DNA of 64,000 bases from Rhizobium sp. Root483D2 (GCF_001426685.1 NZ_LMFB01000035.1:1-64000), one strand, 5' to 3'; numbered from the stretch's first letter, positions 35,573 to 44,982 are shown. Notes: generated from the letters alone by a model not told the origin. Numbers and translations are program-made.

Positions 35573-36272
35573 CTGTCGAGCCTTTCTTGTTGCAAGCATT
35601 CCTTTTTGCCTCAAACAAGCAGGTTCCGCCACTTTGATCCTAAAAGCTGCGCCCTGCTTCGGGCGCAAGCAATTCGCTACACGACGCAACTGCTACAGCA
35701 TATTTCGTGCGAAAACGCTGCGCCGGCGACAGTCGGTTGCGCCTTCCGCCTCGCGGCGCTAAGGCTCCTACGACCGCCCGCGTACCGGCCGAAACGTATC
35801 GCGAATTCTGCTTTCTCCCCCTAACGGCGTTACTAGGTTGAAAGCCCCGATGCCCCCCCATCCCCTTTACAACGCCTTCGGCGGTCGACGTGCCACGCTG
35901 CAGCCAGCCGAGAAGTTCAATGCAACGAACGGATTCCGAGCTTACGACAGCGAATTCCGCAGGTGTCAGCGCATGGTGCTGGCTGTTGTGGCCTCATGCT
36001 TGGCGTCAAGAACCGCGACATGCGGATCAAGAAGACTGCGGAAATCCTATGGCCTAATGACAAAATACTGGTTGCCATCCGGACAGGTGACCCATTGACC
36101 CTTGTTGAGCATGTCCTCGTGGGCCTGGAGCATTGCGACCTTTGCCGCGGTCATTCGTAGCCGCCTGATATGTAACGCGGACGCGGTCCCGGCACCAGTC
36201 TTTCAGAACGTGAATGCGCATTATCCGCGGGTAGCAGGACGGCGCATCCATCGAGAAAGACGCTACGTTGCG
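35573..36272. other. Intergenic, no gene seen
   Basis: This 700-base stretch has only short frames on both strands with no ribosome binding sites or recognisable motifs. I see no RNA gene or strong hairpin. It probably contains the promoter of the NYN gene and decayed sequence. Confidence 0.45.
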
Positions 36273-36668
36273 CTATCTCGTGAGATGATCAAGAACCAGA
36301 GTAGCGTCGCCCAACGTCTTCACTGCAAGCCTCGCGAGTGGCTTGGTCGCAAACTGCTTGTACCCTGAAAGATTGCTGTTGGCGCCATTGCCGTTTGCAT
36401 CAATCCAGGCACGGCTGCCTTTGGGCTCCTTCTCTACCCGCTCGATCGTTGGAGGCAGATCGCGCGTCATTCCCAGACGAACGACCCACAGATTGATCCG
36501 ATCCGCGTGGTCGAACTCAACCCCTAGGGCCCGGCCACCGCGCTTGCTCTCGAACACTTCAAGATGCGCCTTCCTGCTGGTATCGCGAGCACTTGAGACT
36601 TCTACGAAGTCTCGGCGCAGTCGTGCACGCAAAGCGCCTTTAAGGTTGTCGATTTCGGATGTTGTCAC
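36273..36668 (-). CDS. Hypothetical protein
   Basis: 131 residues beginning at GTG 36668, eight bases after AAGGAG, which decides the start. The protein is basic at the N-terminus (LRARLRRDFVEVSS) and has a central part with VEFDHADRINLWVVRLGM and SRAWIDANGNGANSNLSGYKQ. No signal peptide, membrane segment or known motif is seen. The ribosome binding site and the well-behaved sequence support a real gene. I do not recognise the family. Confidence 0.6.
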   Translation of the reverse strand: MTTSEIDNLKGALRARLRRDFVEVSSARDTSRKAHLEVFESKRGGRALGVEFDHADRINLWVVRLGMTRDLPPTIERVEKEPKGSRAWIDANGNGANSNLSGYKQFATKPLARLAVKTLGDATLVLDHLTR

Positions 36669-37112
36669 GGCATATCTCCTTAATGGTCGCTTGAGATGTG
36701 GTCAGAATGGGTCCTGTCTAACGTCATTTATTGAACAAAAACAAAAACTATGCCGCCTCTCGAGATTCTTTTGCGTATGGTTGCAAAGCTTCATGATTTA
36801 GGTTTTCAGCGTCGCGTAATAGCGCGATAGACAATAATTTCGGTTACTTGGCCGAGGTATTGTGCGGACACACTGGTTCGACCCCTTCGAAGGGATACCC
36901 ACTCCGCCGTCGCTTTTTTTGCTCCTCCGCGATCCTGTAACAGGCATGATATCCGCGGCTTCCCTTCATAAGGTTGTCCCTCAAGGTTTATCGATTTTGA
37001 GCGCCTCGTTGGCGCTACCATAGCTAGTTGTCGCGATCAGAGGGTGCTCTTAAGTGAAAATTAGAGGCTGATAGGTCAGCCTTCGGCTCATTGATGCAAG
37101 GGACCAAATTCT
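36669..37112. other. Intergenic, no gene seen
   Basis: A 444-base spacer between divergent genes. A 71-codon minus-strand frame exists at 36806-37021 but has no ribosome binding site or recognisable sequence. The region should contain promoters for both neighbours. Confidence 0.4.
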
Positions 37113-37862
37113 ATGATTTTTGAGCGTAAGCGATGTGTATCGCGGTTTTTCCCGATCTTTTTCGCGGTGTTGAGTTTACATGCCGGCTCCGTTCGAGCCG
37201 AAGAGCAAGGCCCTTCACTTGAGTTAGCCAACGCACCAGGTTTTACCGAGCGTTATGCCGGCAATACCCAGGTCAACGGACAGTTTATCTCGGGCCTCGC
37301 TTACGCCGGCAAAACGACGTCTGGTGTTTTCAGCGATCTTAGGATCGGGCTTCTGCGGGATGTTGCTGCAGCGCCATCCATGCTCTGTATTCGGGTCGTC
37401 ACGGATGATGGGCGCTACTGGGCCGCCAACATGTATCGCGCCAACGGAGCATTTGACGTTCCACCAAAGGTACCGATCTCGACGAAATACGCCGAGCAAC
37501 TCGATATGTACGGCGCGGACAGTGTCCTCATGCTTGCGACATTGGCTGGAAATTGCAACGAAGCCATCGGCAAGGTCTATGTGCCGGGCATTATTGGGGG
37601 AAAAAGTCCCGAACCTATGCTCGTCGCTTACGTGAACGTGAGCCAGAGCAAGGTGTTGGCCAGCCTACAAGCTGAAGACAAAAGCCTTGTCGAGAAGGGC
37701 AAGTGCAGGAAGCCGACCGGTGGCCCGCGTGTAACCTATTCGCACGTTTGCGAAATACCTGTTCCCGGTTCGATGAGAGGAAAGAGGGTTGAGCTTGTTG
37801 TCGGTGTCAAAGGGCTAACAGGTAAGGCGACAGAGCAGCGCTACGCAGTCCATGTTGAATAA
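37113..37862 (+). CDS. Exported protein, first gene of a protease cassette
   Basis: 249 residues with a Sec signal peptide (FFPIFFAVLSLHAGSVRAEE; cleavage after VRA near residue 29). The mature part contains paired Cys residues, consistent with disulphides in the periplasm, and no catalytic motif. It overlaps the next gene by 11 bases, and that gene overlaps the serine protease gene by four, so the three are one operon. Its role is unknown; as a co-transcribed exported partner it may be a substrate, inhibitor or structural component of the same system. Confidence 0.65.
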   Translation: MIFERKRCVSRFFPIFFAVLSLHAGSVRAEEQGPSLELANAPGFTERYAGNTQVNGQFISGLAYAGKTTSGVFSDLRIGLLRDVAAAPSMLCIRVVTDDGRYWAANMYRANGAFDVPPKVPISTKYAEQLDMYGADSVLMLATLAGNCNEAIGKVYVPGIIGGKSPEPMLVAYVNVSQSKVLASLQAEDKSLVEKGKCRKPTGGPRVTYSHVCEIPVPGSMRGKRVELVVGVKGLTGKATEQRYAVHVE

Positions 37863-38823
37863 TCTGAAAAGGCTTCCCTGGCTGCATGTCGGCGTGTCGC
37901 TGTCCCTTGCGACCCTATTGGCGTTTGGCGCGGTCTGGGGATTGTTCTGGTTCTATGGCACGCCGAGCACGCTGACATCGATCAAGGCCCGGAGCGAACT
38001 CGTCACTTTCGACGTCTTCAATCCGGAACTTGCCATCATTCATGCGCAAGGCCTGCGTATCAGCAGTTGGCCTGACGCCAGCCTTGACGGTGAATGCGGC
38101 GCCGGCGCCTTCCTGCCAGGTGTCGGCTCCAAAGTTACCTATCAGCGCGTGGAGCAGGGCGCCCTGCAAATCACAATCGAAGGAGCGGGGGAACTTCGCA
38201 CATCGGCAGGCGGAACCGTTCCGTTCGAAGGGGAATTGCTGCTCTTCCATGATCCCTCCTGCGAGCCGGGATTGCTGGCCAATCGGCTTACCGTCTGGGG
38301 GCCCGGCAAGATTGGATCCCCTTTCTCGATGCGCAGCGACGGTCCCGGACCGATCCTTCTGTCCGCGACACTCGATGTTTTTGGCAGAACGATCGATGTG
38401 CCCTTCTTCGGCCGAAGCGGGTCGATGTATGTCGCCATTGAGGAGATGGCCATTCCTCCGGGGAGTTTCATTGAAAGCGATCGGCCGCTTGACGGCACAA
38501 ACGAGGAACCGACGCTGAATCCGGAAGGTGCAATGTTTGGTTTTGTGGAGATCTCTGGTGAACCGGGGCTTTCAGTGTTTGTGTCCACAGAATCTCGGCA
38601 ACTTGGCGTGACAACTCCCGGTGCACGGGCCAACAGCAGTCGTATTGATCTCGGTCTGTTCGTACAGGTCTTGAACGATCCCGGTTTTCTTAAAATCCAG
38701 TTATCCTTTGCGCTGCTGTTGCTGTTGGCACCAAAGCTCATAAGTGCTTTCGATCTGATCTTCCCCCCGCAATGGCGAAACCGTCAACGATCCACATCTC
38801 CAGCAGAGATATCCAGTGAATGA
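37852..38823 (+). CDS. Membrane-anchored periplasmic protein, second gene of a protease cassette
   Basis: 323 residues. One helix near residues 15-35 (VSLSLATLLAFGAVWGLFWF) and another near 280-295 (QLSFALLLLLAPKLISAF) bracket a large domain that should lie in the periplasm. This domain is beta-rich with Cys residues in GECGAG and DPSCEPG. No enzymatic motif is visible. Translational overlap on both sides links it to an exported protein and a trypsin-like protease. It may anchor or regulate them at the inner membrane. I do not recognise a family. Confidence 0.6.
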   Translation: MLNNLKRLPWLHVGVSLSLATLLAFGAVWGLFWFYGTPSTLTSIKARSELVTFDVFNPELAIIHAQGLRISSWPDASLDGECGAGAFLPGVGSKVTYQRVEQGALQITIEGAGELRTSAGGTVPFEGELLLFHDPSCEPGLLANRLTVWGPGKIGSPFSMRSDGPGPILLSATLDVFGRTIDVPFFGRSGSMYVAIEEMAIPPGSFIESDRPLDGTNEEPTLNPEGAMFGFVEISGEPGLSVFVSTESRQLGVTTPGARANSSRIDLGLFVQVLNDPGFLKIQLSFALLLLLAPKLISAFDLIFPPQWRNRQRSTSPAEISSE

Positions 38824-39878
38824 AATTCAAAAGTCGCTTAACAGCCTTTGCTACCATTTTTGTTCTGTCCAGCGTTGCTTGCGCGCCGACTCTTGCGGAA
38901 ACCATTCTGCTCGCTCGGGGCGACGATACTTTTGGGCAGGGATGGCTGTTCCTGGACGCATCTGGCCAATGCCGGATTGCGACACCCAGGCATGTCGTCG
39001 AAAGAACAGACGGAACATTGTCTGCACCGGATCTGCTCGATAGCTTTGGTCGGCTTCACCCCACGGAATCACCTGTGGCTGCCGTTGATGATGAGGTTGA
39101 CCTTGCCTTCCTGACGGTCCGTGGGCCGATTGCGAAGGAGGGGTGCAGCAGGGATCGAGTCCGGTTAACACCACTTCAGCCGATCATCGAAAGCATCAAG
39201 CAGGCCACGTTGGAGATCACGACCCCAACGGAGCGGCAGTCGTTGGCTGTTGCTTTCCGCGCACTTTCTCGCGATAGCGAGGGCGGAAAGATCATCGCTC
39301 TTTCACCGGTTGATGACGAGGTCTCCCTCCAGAAAGGGATGAGCGGCGGCACAGTCCTACACAATGGCCGACCGATCGCCATGCTTTACGAGGTCGATCC
39401 CGATGAAGGCGTAGGCATTGCGCTGCGCTATGACCAGATTGCGTCAGAGTTGCAAAAGCTTTCGGCCGCCACGAAGTCGAAGATTGGGGAGCAACGCCGC
39501 TCTTTCAACAATCTCATGTTGCTCAAGGGGCGTGTCTCAAAAAGAGACACAAGTATCGGCTCGTTTCTGTCGGGCACATCGCCTCTGCATCTTTCGCCTG
39601 TTTCAGGTCGTGTAACTTTCGTTATGGAGATGGACAGGCTGTCTAAGGTCAGCGGGCTACGCATAAACGGCCGGGGGTTGTCGGGGCAGGGTGCCTTGAT
39701 TGTCGAGACTGACACCGATGGCCAAGGGTTCGTGCCAGGTACACGTTGTGAGCTAACGGACGACGTAGTCTGCGCGATGTCGCCAAGGCGTTTGTCGCGG
39801 CTTCGTGTGACGATCACCGGCCCGGCAGAAGCAAACTACACGATTGACAGCCTCGAGCCATTCGGCGGACAGCAGTAG
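38820..39878 (+). CDS. Exported trypsin-like serine protease
   Basis: 352 residues with a signal peptide (FATIFVLSSVACAPTLAE; a VACA sequence could also serve as a lipobox). The catalytic triad of S1-type proteases is recognisable: His in IATPRHVVE (near 59), Asp in VDDEVDLAFLTV (near 97), and Ser in LQKGMSGGTVLHNGRPIAML (near 177). The C-terminal 130 residues form a separate beta-rich domain (GRVTFVMEMDRLSKVSGLRI and following). It overlaps the upstream gene by four bases. A periplasmic protease with dedicated membrane and exported partners is implied; its target is unknown. Confidence 0.7.
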   Translation: MKFKSRLTAFATIFVLSSVACAPTLAETILLARGDDTFGQGWLFLDASGQCRIATPRHVVERTDGTLSAPDLLDSFGRLHPTESPVAAVDDEVDLAFLTVRGPIAKEGCSRDRVRLTPLQPIIESIKQATLEITTPTERQSLAVAFRALSRDSEGGKIIALSPVDDEVSLQKGMSGGTVLHNGRPIAMLYEVDPDEGVGIALRYDQIASELQKLSAATKSKIGEQRRSFNNLMLLKGRVSKRDTSIGSFLSGTSPLHLSPVSGRVTFVMEMDRLSKVSGLRINGRGLSGQGALIVETDTDGQGFVPGTRCELTDDVVCAMSPRRLSRLRVTITGPAEANYTIDSLEPFGGQQ

Positions 39879-39905
39879 CGGCCCTCCTGCGCCGATAGCA
39901 CGCCA

Positions 39906-40604
39906 CTAGTTTCCTAGCGGGGGTTTGTCATTATCGAAAAGATGCAAAGTCACAGGGAACAGGAAACCATCGTCAATGTTGCAACTGCCGAAGCCTTTCA
40001 GCGTGAAGCCTTGGTACTGCGTAAATTCAAAGCTGCAAGCTTTCGGCGAATTTTCAAACGTTACCGGCGTCGTCACAGTAATCATGCCACCCCGTATATT
40101 GCCCGATCCTGTAGACTCCACATTAGGCCGTTCATTGTTAAGAAATTTGACTGCGAACTCAAGTGCATCGCTACCTGGATACTCGGACTGAAAGCTGAAC
40201 TGATAACCCGTTCGCTCGAAAAAGCGAAGCAGATCGCTAGCCCCCGTTTCTTTCGCCGCTTGCTTATCGCTGCCGGCCAGAACTGTCTTCACGCCATCGG
40301 GAAGGGCCGCGGTGACGACAAACGTGCGGAAGCCGGCAAAATGAACGCGTAGTGCCAGGGAGCGCACATTGGCATCGTCTAGGGAAAACGCTGTTCGAAT
40401 GGCAAGTTGAACCTCGGTGGCGTTGCCTTTTTTTAGGATTTCTTCGAGTTGTGCCAGACGCATCAGCGGATCCGGGTCGTTGATCGCATCGATCACGCTC
40501 TGCAGTTCCCCATACCGCGCTGTCACGTCCGCGAAGGCTGTTCCCGACACGGCAGTTGACAGGATAACGGCTGCAATTAAGATTTTGTAAGGAAGCTTCT
40601 TCAT
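39906..40604 (-). CDS. Exported hypothetical protein
   Basis: 232 residues from ATG 40604 (GGAGCC upstream). A signal peptide is clear (YKILIAAVILSTAVSGTAFA, cleavage near residue 26). The following helical part (QLEEILKKGNATEVQLAIRTAF) resembles a short HEAT-like repeat, and the C-terminal part contains one Cys pair. It converges on the protease cassette, ending 27 bases from it. No known family; possibly related to the protease system by position only. Confidence 0.6.
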   Translation of the reverse strand: MKKLPYKILIAAVILSTAVSGTAFADVTARYGELQSVIDAINDPDPLMRLAQLEEILKKGNATEVQLAIRTAFSLDDANVRSLALRVHFAGFRTFVVTAALPDGVKTVLAGSDKQAAKETGASDLLRFFERTGYQFSFQSEYPGSDALEFAVKFLNNERPNVESTGSGNIRGGMITVTTPVTFENSPKACSFEFTQYQGFTLKGFGSCNIDDGFLFPVTLHLFDNDKPPLGN

Positions 40605-40729
40605 TTCTGGCTCCGCGTAGATCACTCCCAAGATCTAGCGCATCTTTCAATAACCCCGAGTTAAGGCGGTAACGCCAAAGTACCGGCGAAGCTGTCCGCA
40701 AGCCGCGGTGGCAAGCCAGGAGAGGCAGA

Positions 40730-41125
40730 ATGCATAACGTTCAGGCAGGTGATCCGGCAGACGAAGTGCGCCGGCTACGTGCTCTCCACGTCAGTGTGAA
40801 TGATATCGCGCGCCAGACCGGAACCACGGTGTTTGAGGTCTATGAAATCTCTGAAGGACGAGGGGTTGCAATCGAAAAGCTTGCGCGTCTCCACGAAGTC
40901 CGGGGAATAGGCTGGCCATGGGATGAGATGGCGCATGACCCCGACGTTCAGCAAGAGCCGTCAACCGTTGCGGCAATAAATGCAGTACGCGCAATCATTG
41001 ACCTATTTCGAGGGACGAGCCTGGAGAACCCAATTCGGTTGGCGCTCGACGCACTGCCAATTGAGGAGAGAAAGAGGCTGGTTGAGATCGGGACAAGGAT
41101 AGTACAGAGAACAGTCAACGAATAG
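40730..41125 (+). CDS. Hypothetical protein with DNA-binding-like N-terminus
   Basis: 131 residues preceded by AGGAGAGG. The first 50 residues (VRRLRALHVSVNDIARQTGTTVFEVYEISEG) look like a helix-turn-helix. The C-terminal half is helical (LDALPIEERKRLVEIGTRIVQRTV). No catalytic motif. It stands alone on the plus strand, divergent from the exported protein gene. A small regulator is plausible but unproven. Confidence 0.5.
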   Translation: MHNVQAGDPADEVRRLRALHVSVNDIARQTGTTVFEVYEISEGRGVAIEKLARLHEVRGIGWPWDEMAHDPDVQQEPSTVAAINAVRAIIDLFRGTSLENPIRLALDALPIEERKRLVEIGTRIVQRTVNE

Positions 41126-41640
41126 TTTCAGTGGCGGGAATCAGCGTAGATAGTTGAAGGTGCCGAAATTCGAAAAGTCGTTATATCGGGAGTGTGACAT
41201 TCCAACTTTGCACAAACAGGACACTTCAACTTTGCGGCTACTACTACAAATCACGTAAGCTCGGTTATGGAACTAAGCTTTTGATTTCAAATGCAATTTA
41301 AAAACCAGTAGCCTTGTGCTCGCCGAGGACAACGAAATGCGAACGGTCGCTACTCGCGCAATGTCGCCGCCTCAAATCCGGCTGGTTCAAGTTCACGGTC
41401 TCGAACGTACGGAGCTCTGAGATCTTTGCGATCAAGCGAGTGAGCTCGTTTCGGGGTTTGACGTGATAAATTTTTTAGGTAAGTTAGTTTTGCTGACTAG
41501 CAATAGTGGGCTGGGACGCGGTCCAACTTGGCACCACCCTTCGGGGAACGGTAAATCCGCAAATTTCGATATTCCTTCCGGAACCTACGTTCCTGGCGAA
41601 ATAACGGTGCCGGTAGCCAGTCGCGATTTTAGGATCGGAC
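41126..41640. other. Intergenic, no confident gene
   Basis: About 515 bases with one short plus-strand frame (41463-41660) that lacks a ribosome binding site and overlaps the next gene. I see no clear hairpin or promoter boxes. Confidence 0.4.
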
Positions 41641-42489
41641 ATGGATTTTCTCAAATCTGAGTTTTCTTTCAAGTCGGCATCGCGTGCCGTAGAACGTTTG
41701 CTCAAACAACGTGGCAATGCGCCGTCAGTCACACCTGATGAGCTTTTAACTGTCTTGCTCCCCGTTGCACGTTTGCCCAATGGTGACAGACTTGTCGCTG
41801 GAACGGTACGGCTTGCTGAACATCTTAACGCGTCGAGTCGGACAGTGTTAAGACAACCTGAATTGCAGCAGTTACTATCCCTGTCATTCACACAGGCTCC
41901 CTACCAAAGGCTCCACGCTCGCCTGAAGAGACCTACGGACTTCCGAAGCACATTTGACGATATACGAGTGGCACCCTGCTACATCAGTGAAGGCGAAAGG
42001 ATTGAGCACCCTTTTCCCACGACGTTACGAGGGATCGAAGAACTTGCAGCTTGGCGAGAGGCCTGGGAAGAGTGCGCGTTTTCAACGAAAACAAGACCCT
42101 TCTTTCCTCCTATGTTGCCGGTCTCCTACTTTGAAGGTCGTGGCACGCGATATGAGTATCGTCGGGATTGGGTGCCGAGCGTTGGCAGAGTCCCTCTTGC
42201 CGCGAACGGTCGCTGCTGCGTCCTGGTTCGCGATCGCCAAAACAAGATTATTGGTTCTGCAAGTTGGTTCTGGTGGGGGCATCGAGACGTAATAAGCGGC
42301 GTGGGTTACTCGCTGGCTCTTTGCACCAATTCAAAGTGGCTTCACGTATACTTCGACATTCGTCCCGATAGATTCGAGCCGACTTGTGGCCCGGTTATCT
42401 CGAGGGAAAAAGGCGACTCTTGCTCAAGTTTCATAGGGCTTGGTCTCCTCGAATTGCAAGACCTCGCGCCGCCGACCTCGGCGGATTAG
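41641..42489 (+). CDS. Hypothetical protein
   Basis: 282 residues with AGGATCGG just upstream of the ATG. The sequence is even in composition and without membrane segments. Aromatic-rich motifs such as IIGSASWFWWGHRD and WLHVYFDIRPDRFE occur in the C-terminal half. No family recognised. The gene is not closely coupled to neighbours. Confidence 0.5.
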   Translation: MDFLKSEFSFKSASRAVERLLKQRGNAPSVTPDELLTVLLPVARLPNGDRLVAGTVRLAEHLNASSRTVLRQPELQQLLSLSFTQAPYQRLHARLKRPTDFRSTFDDIRVAPCYISEGERIEHPFPTTLRGIEELAAWREAWEECAFSTKTRPFFPPMLPVSYFEGRGTRYEYRRDWVPSVGRVPLAANGRCCVLVRDRQNKIIGSASWFWWGHRDVISGVGYSLALCTNSKWLHVYFDIRPDRFEPTCGPVISREKGDSCSSFIGLGLLELQDLAPPTSAD

Positions 42490-42580
42490 CCAAATCGATC
42501 GTTCCCGTCCAGAGTGAGGCGACAATTCAACATGCGCCCACCTGACGGGTCAGCTTTCCCAAATTGCAAGATCATAAGAG

Positions 42581-42877
42581 ATGGCGCGTTTTAATATCGA
42601 AGATATCAAGCCACACATCCGCCATTGCCATCCTCGCTGCCCTGAATTCGCGGTGGAGTTTTTCGCCGCTGAAGTCGCCGACCGGGAGTGGAAGCATTGC
42701 ACTATCGGAAAGGCCGTAGGCATCAGCATGCAGACCTACCTACGCCATAATATGACCGATTATGACCAGTTGCTTCTGGAGGGTGTCGAGCACCATGAGG
42801 CGAAGAGACGTGTCCAGCCTCGAGTCAACAGGATGATCGCTCTCTGGGCGCCGGCCAAGCGCCCCAAGGTCAAATGA
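42581..42877 (+). CDS. DUF2293 domain protein
   Basis: 98 residues. The second half (GKAVGISMQTYLRHNMTDYDQLLLEGVEHHEAKRRV in part) has the arrangement of DUF2293 domains, in which a helix ending in a TDYDxLL motif is followed by a Gly-x-x-x-x-x-AR segment and a C-terminal Trp. N-terminal Cys/His residues (HIRHCHPRCPEF) could bind metal. Function of DUF2293 is unknown. A longer minus-strand frame overlaps its 3' end, but this plus-strand frame has the better match to a family. Confidence 0.6.
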   Translation: MARFNIEDIKPHIRHCHPRCPEFAVEFFAAEVADREWKHCTIGKAVGISMQTYLRHNMTDYDQLLLEGVEHHEAKRRVQPRVNRMIALWAPAKRPKVK

Positions 42878-43529
42878 GGGGGCGGAAGATTGAGACCCGG
42901 CCTGAGCCCCTGCCCACTTTGCACAGTCTGTCGCCGTGCCGCTGCCGGCGATACCGCACCATTCCCGCGCCCGACGTTTTTCAAAGGCACGCTGCTCGTT
43001 ACGGTCTGCATCAACCTGCATCCGCCAGAGCGCGTTGAGCCCTGGATCTTCGAACATCACGTCGTCGGAGTGAGTTGGGGAGCGGTGGGTATGGGTGGCG
43101 GAAGGATTGTGTTTCATGAGGAATAGATGGGGTTGAGCCAGAAGCGTCGCAATGCCGCGGGTTCATCAGAGTGACGCACTTTTCACCGCATAGCGCGGCC
43201 GGGTCGGTTACGTTGCCACAGCTATGATAGCACTCGGAAAATCAAAAAATTTCCCGGAGTTTGTCTGACCCCGTTCAGGGTAAAAGCCGAATTCTATCAG
43301 ATAATTAGGTGGTACCCTTCCGTTGGTCTTCTGGTGAGTGAGGCAGTAGAATTTGAAACAGTTGATGAGGGCAGTCGGTCGCGCGGTGCAGCCGGTCATC
43401 AGTAATGTTTTAACCCTACCTTCCTCCCCTGCGGGGGAAAAACAAAAAGGCCAAATCAGATGCTGCAGGAAATAGCTACTGAGATGAACTCAGGGTACAC
43501 CGTAAAGGCCGTGTGCCCGCATCGCAGAC
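42878..43529. other. Intergenic, palindromic, no confident gene
   Basis: About 650 bases. Minus-strand and plus-strand frames at 42890-43126 both exist, but neither has a family match. Near 43420 the sequence TCCTCCCCTGCGGGGGAA occurs, a small GC hairpin repeated exactly at about 46058. A short frame (43459-43557) precedes the next gene. Confidence 0.4.
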
Positions 43530-44143
43530 ATGGAAGTATCTGCTATCGGCAACGCTGAGCGGGCCGCTTGGAAGCGGTATATGACCTATGCCCTCCTGGC
43601 CATTGCTCGCGGTATCGACAAGAAGGCTTTGATCGATGCCATCTTCGGCAAGGGTGCCAAGCCGTCGAAGACATTTCAGAACATGTACTCCATGGCCGAC
43701 AAGGCCAGAAACACTGTCCTCGGCAATCATTCGTGGGATGACGTGCGCGCCCTTCCCATCGATCAGGCCACGACAATGGTGCTCGGCATGATCAATCGGC
43801 ACATGACGATGCTCTCGTGCTCGAGCAAGAACGACTACGATCGCTTCTGCAATCTGTCGCCAGCGGAAGCGGAAGCCAAGCGTAAAACGGAGATGGGATC
43901 CGCGAGCGAACCTGTCGCCCCTCCCCTCCCTCTGAAGGTGAAGCTTTCGAAGTCTTTGACAGAAATTATCACAGAAGTCTCGATCAGAGCCCCCTCCCCG
44001 ATCGAATGGCGGCATTGGAGTTGCTTGCACGATCAGTGGGTGACGAGGCCCGCCTTATCTTTGCGGAAAATCTGCTAGCGGAAATTGCCAACATGGCCGT
44101 TGCTCAGCGGAATGCCGAAGACCTATGGCTTACTGCAGCCTGA
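43530..44143 (+). pseudogene. Hypothetical gene with probable frameshift near 43.9-44.0 kb
   Basis: The first frame (43530-44078) begins with a well-formed helical protein (WKRYMTYALLAIARGIDKKALIDAIFG and ALPIDQATTMVLGMINRHMTML). After about residue 135 it turns into unlikely sequence. The +2 frame over the same region, from about 43922 to a TGA at 44141-44143, reads as good protein: EGEAFEVFDRNYHRSLD, then MAALELLARSVGDEARLIF, then AENLLAEIANMAVAQRN. A single frameshift joins them into a protein of about 200 residues. The gene may be inactive, or this may be a sequencing error. Family unknown. Confidence 0.5.
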
Positions 44144-44149
44144 AAATTC

Positions 44150-44252
44150 GCGATCCTGAGCCGCGAACCGATATCCGATAATCGACGACTAGAGGTCGCG
44201 GTTCCGGTTCGGAACCGAGACCCGATGCGTCGGGTTCGCGGCTTGGGATCGC
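44150..44252. repeat. Long imperfect stem-loop with inner hairpins
   Basis: The arms 44150-44169 and 44233-44252 are inverted repeats matching at 18 of 20 positions. Inside are smaller perfect hairpins, GGTTCC-GGTTC-GGAACC (44200-44216) and CCCGA-TGCG-TCGGG (44221-44234). The nested layout resembles a structured RNA or a DNA replication/recombination site. A related stem occurs at 45721-45774. Confidence 0.6.
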
Positions 44253-44302
44253 ACAGAGTACGGCGAGCGATTCCCGGAGGTGTAGCCGGGATAGCTTGTC
44301 TA

Positions 44303-44353
44303 GGACCACGGTGGGACGGGGAAGAGAGGGCTCTTCGGGGCCGGCCGTGGTCC
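44303..44353. repeat. Stem-loop with 9-bp perfect arms
   Basis: GGACCACGG (44303-44311) pairs with CCGTGGTCC (44345-44353), enclosing a G/C-rich loop. It follows the nested stem-loop directly and precedes the 44367 palindrome. No U-tract follows, so it is not an ordinary terminator. Confidence 0.55.
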
Positions 44354-44366
44354 GCCTTATCGTCGG

Positions 44367-44381
44367 GAGTACAGTATACTC
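44367..44381. repeat. Near-palindrome GAGTACAGTATACTC, copy 1
   Basis: A 15-base near-palindrome (GAGTA-CAGTA-TACTC) repeated exactly at 45855-45869. It lies 75 bases before the gene at 44456. It also contains TATACT, a good -10 sequence, so it may be both a promoter element and an operator. Confidence 0.55.
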
Positions 44382-44455
44382 GAGCCGTTCATGGATGGTG
44401 CGACATCTGATGCACTTGTACCATTCGAACATTCACAACAACAAAGGAATTACGA

Positions 44456-44827
44456 ATGTTCGAAACTGAATTTTGTGGCAAGCGTGTCCGGATCATCCCC
44501 TACGAAGACAAGAATTGGGTGCTCGCGGCCGATATCGCGCAAATGCAGGGCTACAAGCCTGATGTGTATGAGACCTTGGACCACACCGAGTACCCTGGGG
44601 CCGAGTTTTTTCACCACGGTCACATGGAGTGCGACTATCCTGGTCTTAAGCTTTTCTTTTCTCCAGAAATGGCGTTCACCTATCTCGACAACGACTACCC
44701 ACAAGCCGAGGCTTTCCAACTGTGGCTCGATGCGTTGGTCTTGATTGACGACCCTTCTACCGAGACGTCTATGCTGGTCCGTAACACACCATTGCGGTTG
44801 GCAGCGAGGGCATCCGGCGCATGGTAG
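44456..44827 (+). CDS. Small protein resembling a BRO N-terminal domain
   Basis: 123 residues with AAAGGA ahead of the ATG. The N-terminus (CGKRVRIIPYEDKNWVLAADIAQMQGYKPD) follows the BRO-N pattern of a beta strand, Trp-x-x-A-x-D-I and a helix ending G-Y, seen in phage and virus DNA-binding proteins. The middle (FFSPEMAFTYLDNDYPQAEAFQLWLDA) is also compatible. The protein is short for a complete BRO protein and lacks the C-terminal domain. It stands alone between structured intergenic regions. The match is a visual impression. Confidence 0.5.
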   Translation: MFETEFCGKRVRIIPYEDKNWVLAADIAQMQGYKPDVYETLDHTEYPGAEFFHHGHMECDYPGLKLFFSPEMAFTYLDNDYPQAEAFQLWLDALVLIDDPSTETSMLVRNTPLRLAARASGAW

Positions 44828-44949
44828 CAGCGTACTAGCTGAACAGTGGCGCCGCATTACTCGCGGCGCCGGTTTACGTTCTTAACGGATGTTGGGCGTC
44901 CCAAGACGATTTTCTAACTATGCTCTGGCCGACCGGTGTCGCTGCGGTG

Positions 44950-44982
44950 AAGGAGGCCGACCAAGGTCGGCCCACCTCCCTT
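44950..44982. terminator. Strong hairpin after the BRO-N-like gene
   Basis: GGCCGACC-AA-GGTCGGCC (44955-44972) is a perfect 8-bp stem with flanking AAGGAGG and CCTCCCTT that extend it. It lies about 120 bases after the stop of the gene ending at 44827. Only a short T-run follows, so it may be a terminator or another member of the local hairpin set. Confidence 0.45.

Noticed and set aside
36806-37021. 71-codon minus-strand frame
   Set aside because: No ribosome binding site, no motif, in a spacer between divergent genes.
42740-43117. 125-codon minus-strand frame overlapping the DUF2293 gene
   Set aside because: It overlaps a better-supported plus-strand gene, has no ribosome binding site and no recognisable domain.
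44150-44252. Possible tRNA, from the nested hairpins
   Set aside because: No anticodon arm, T-loop or acceptor pattern fits; arms are longer than in a tRNA.
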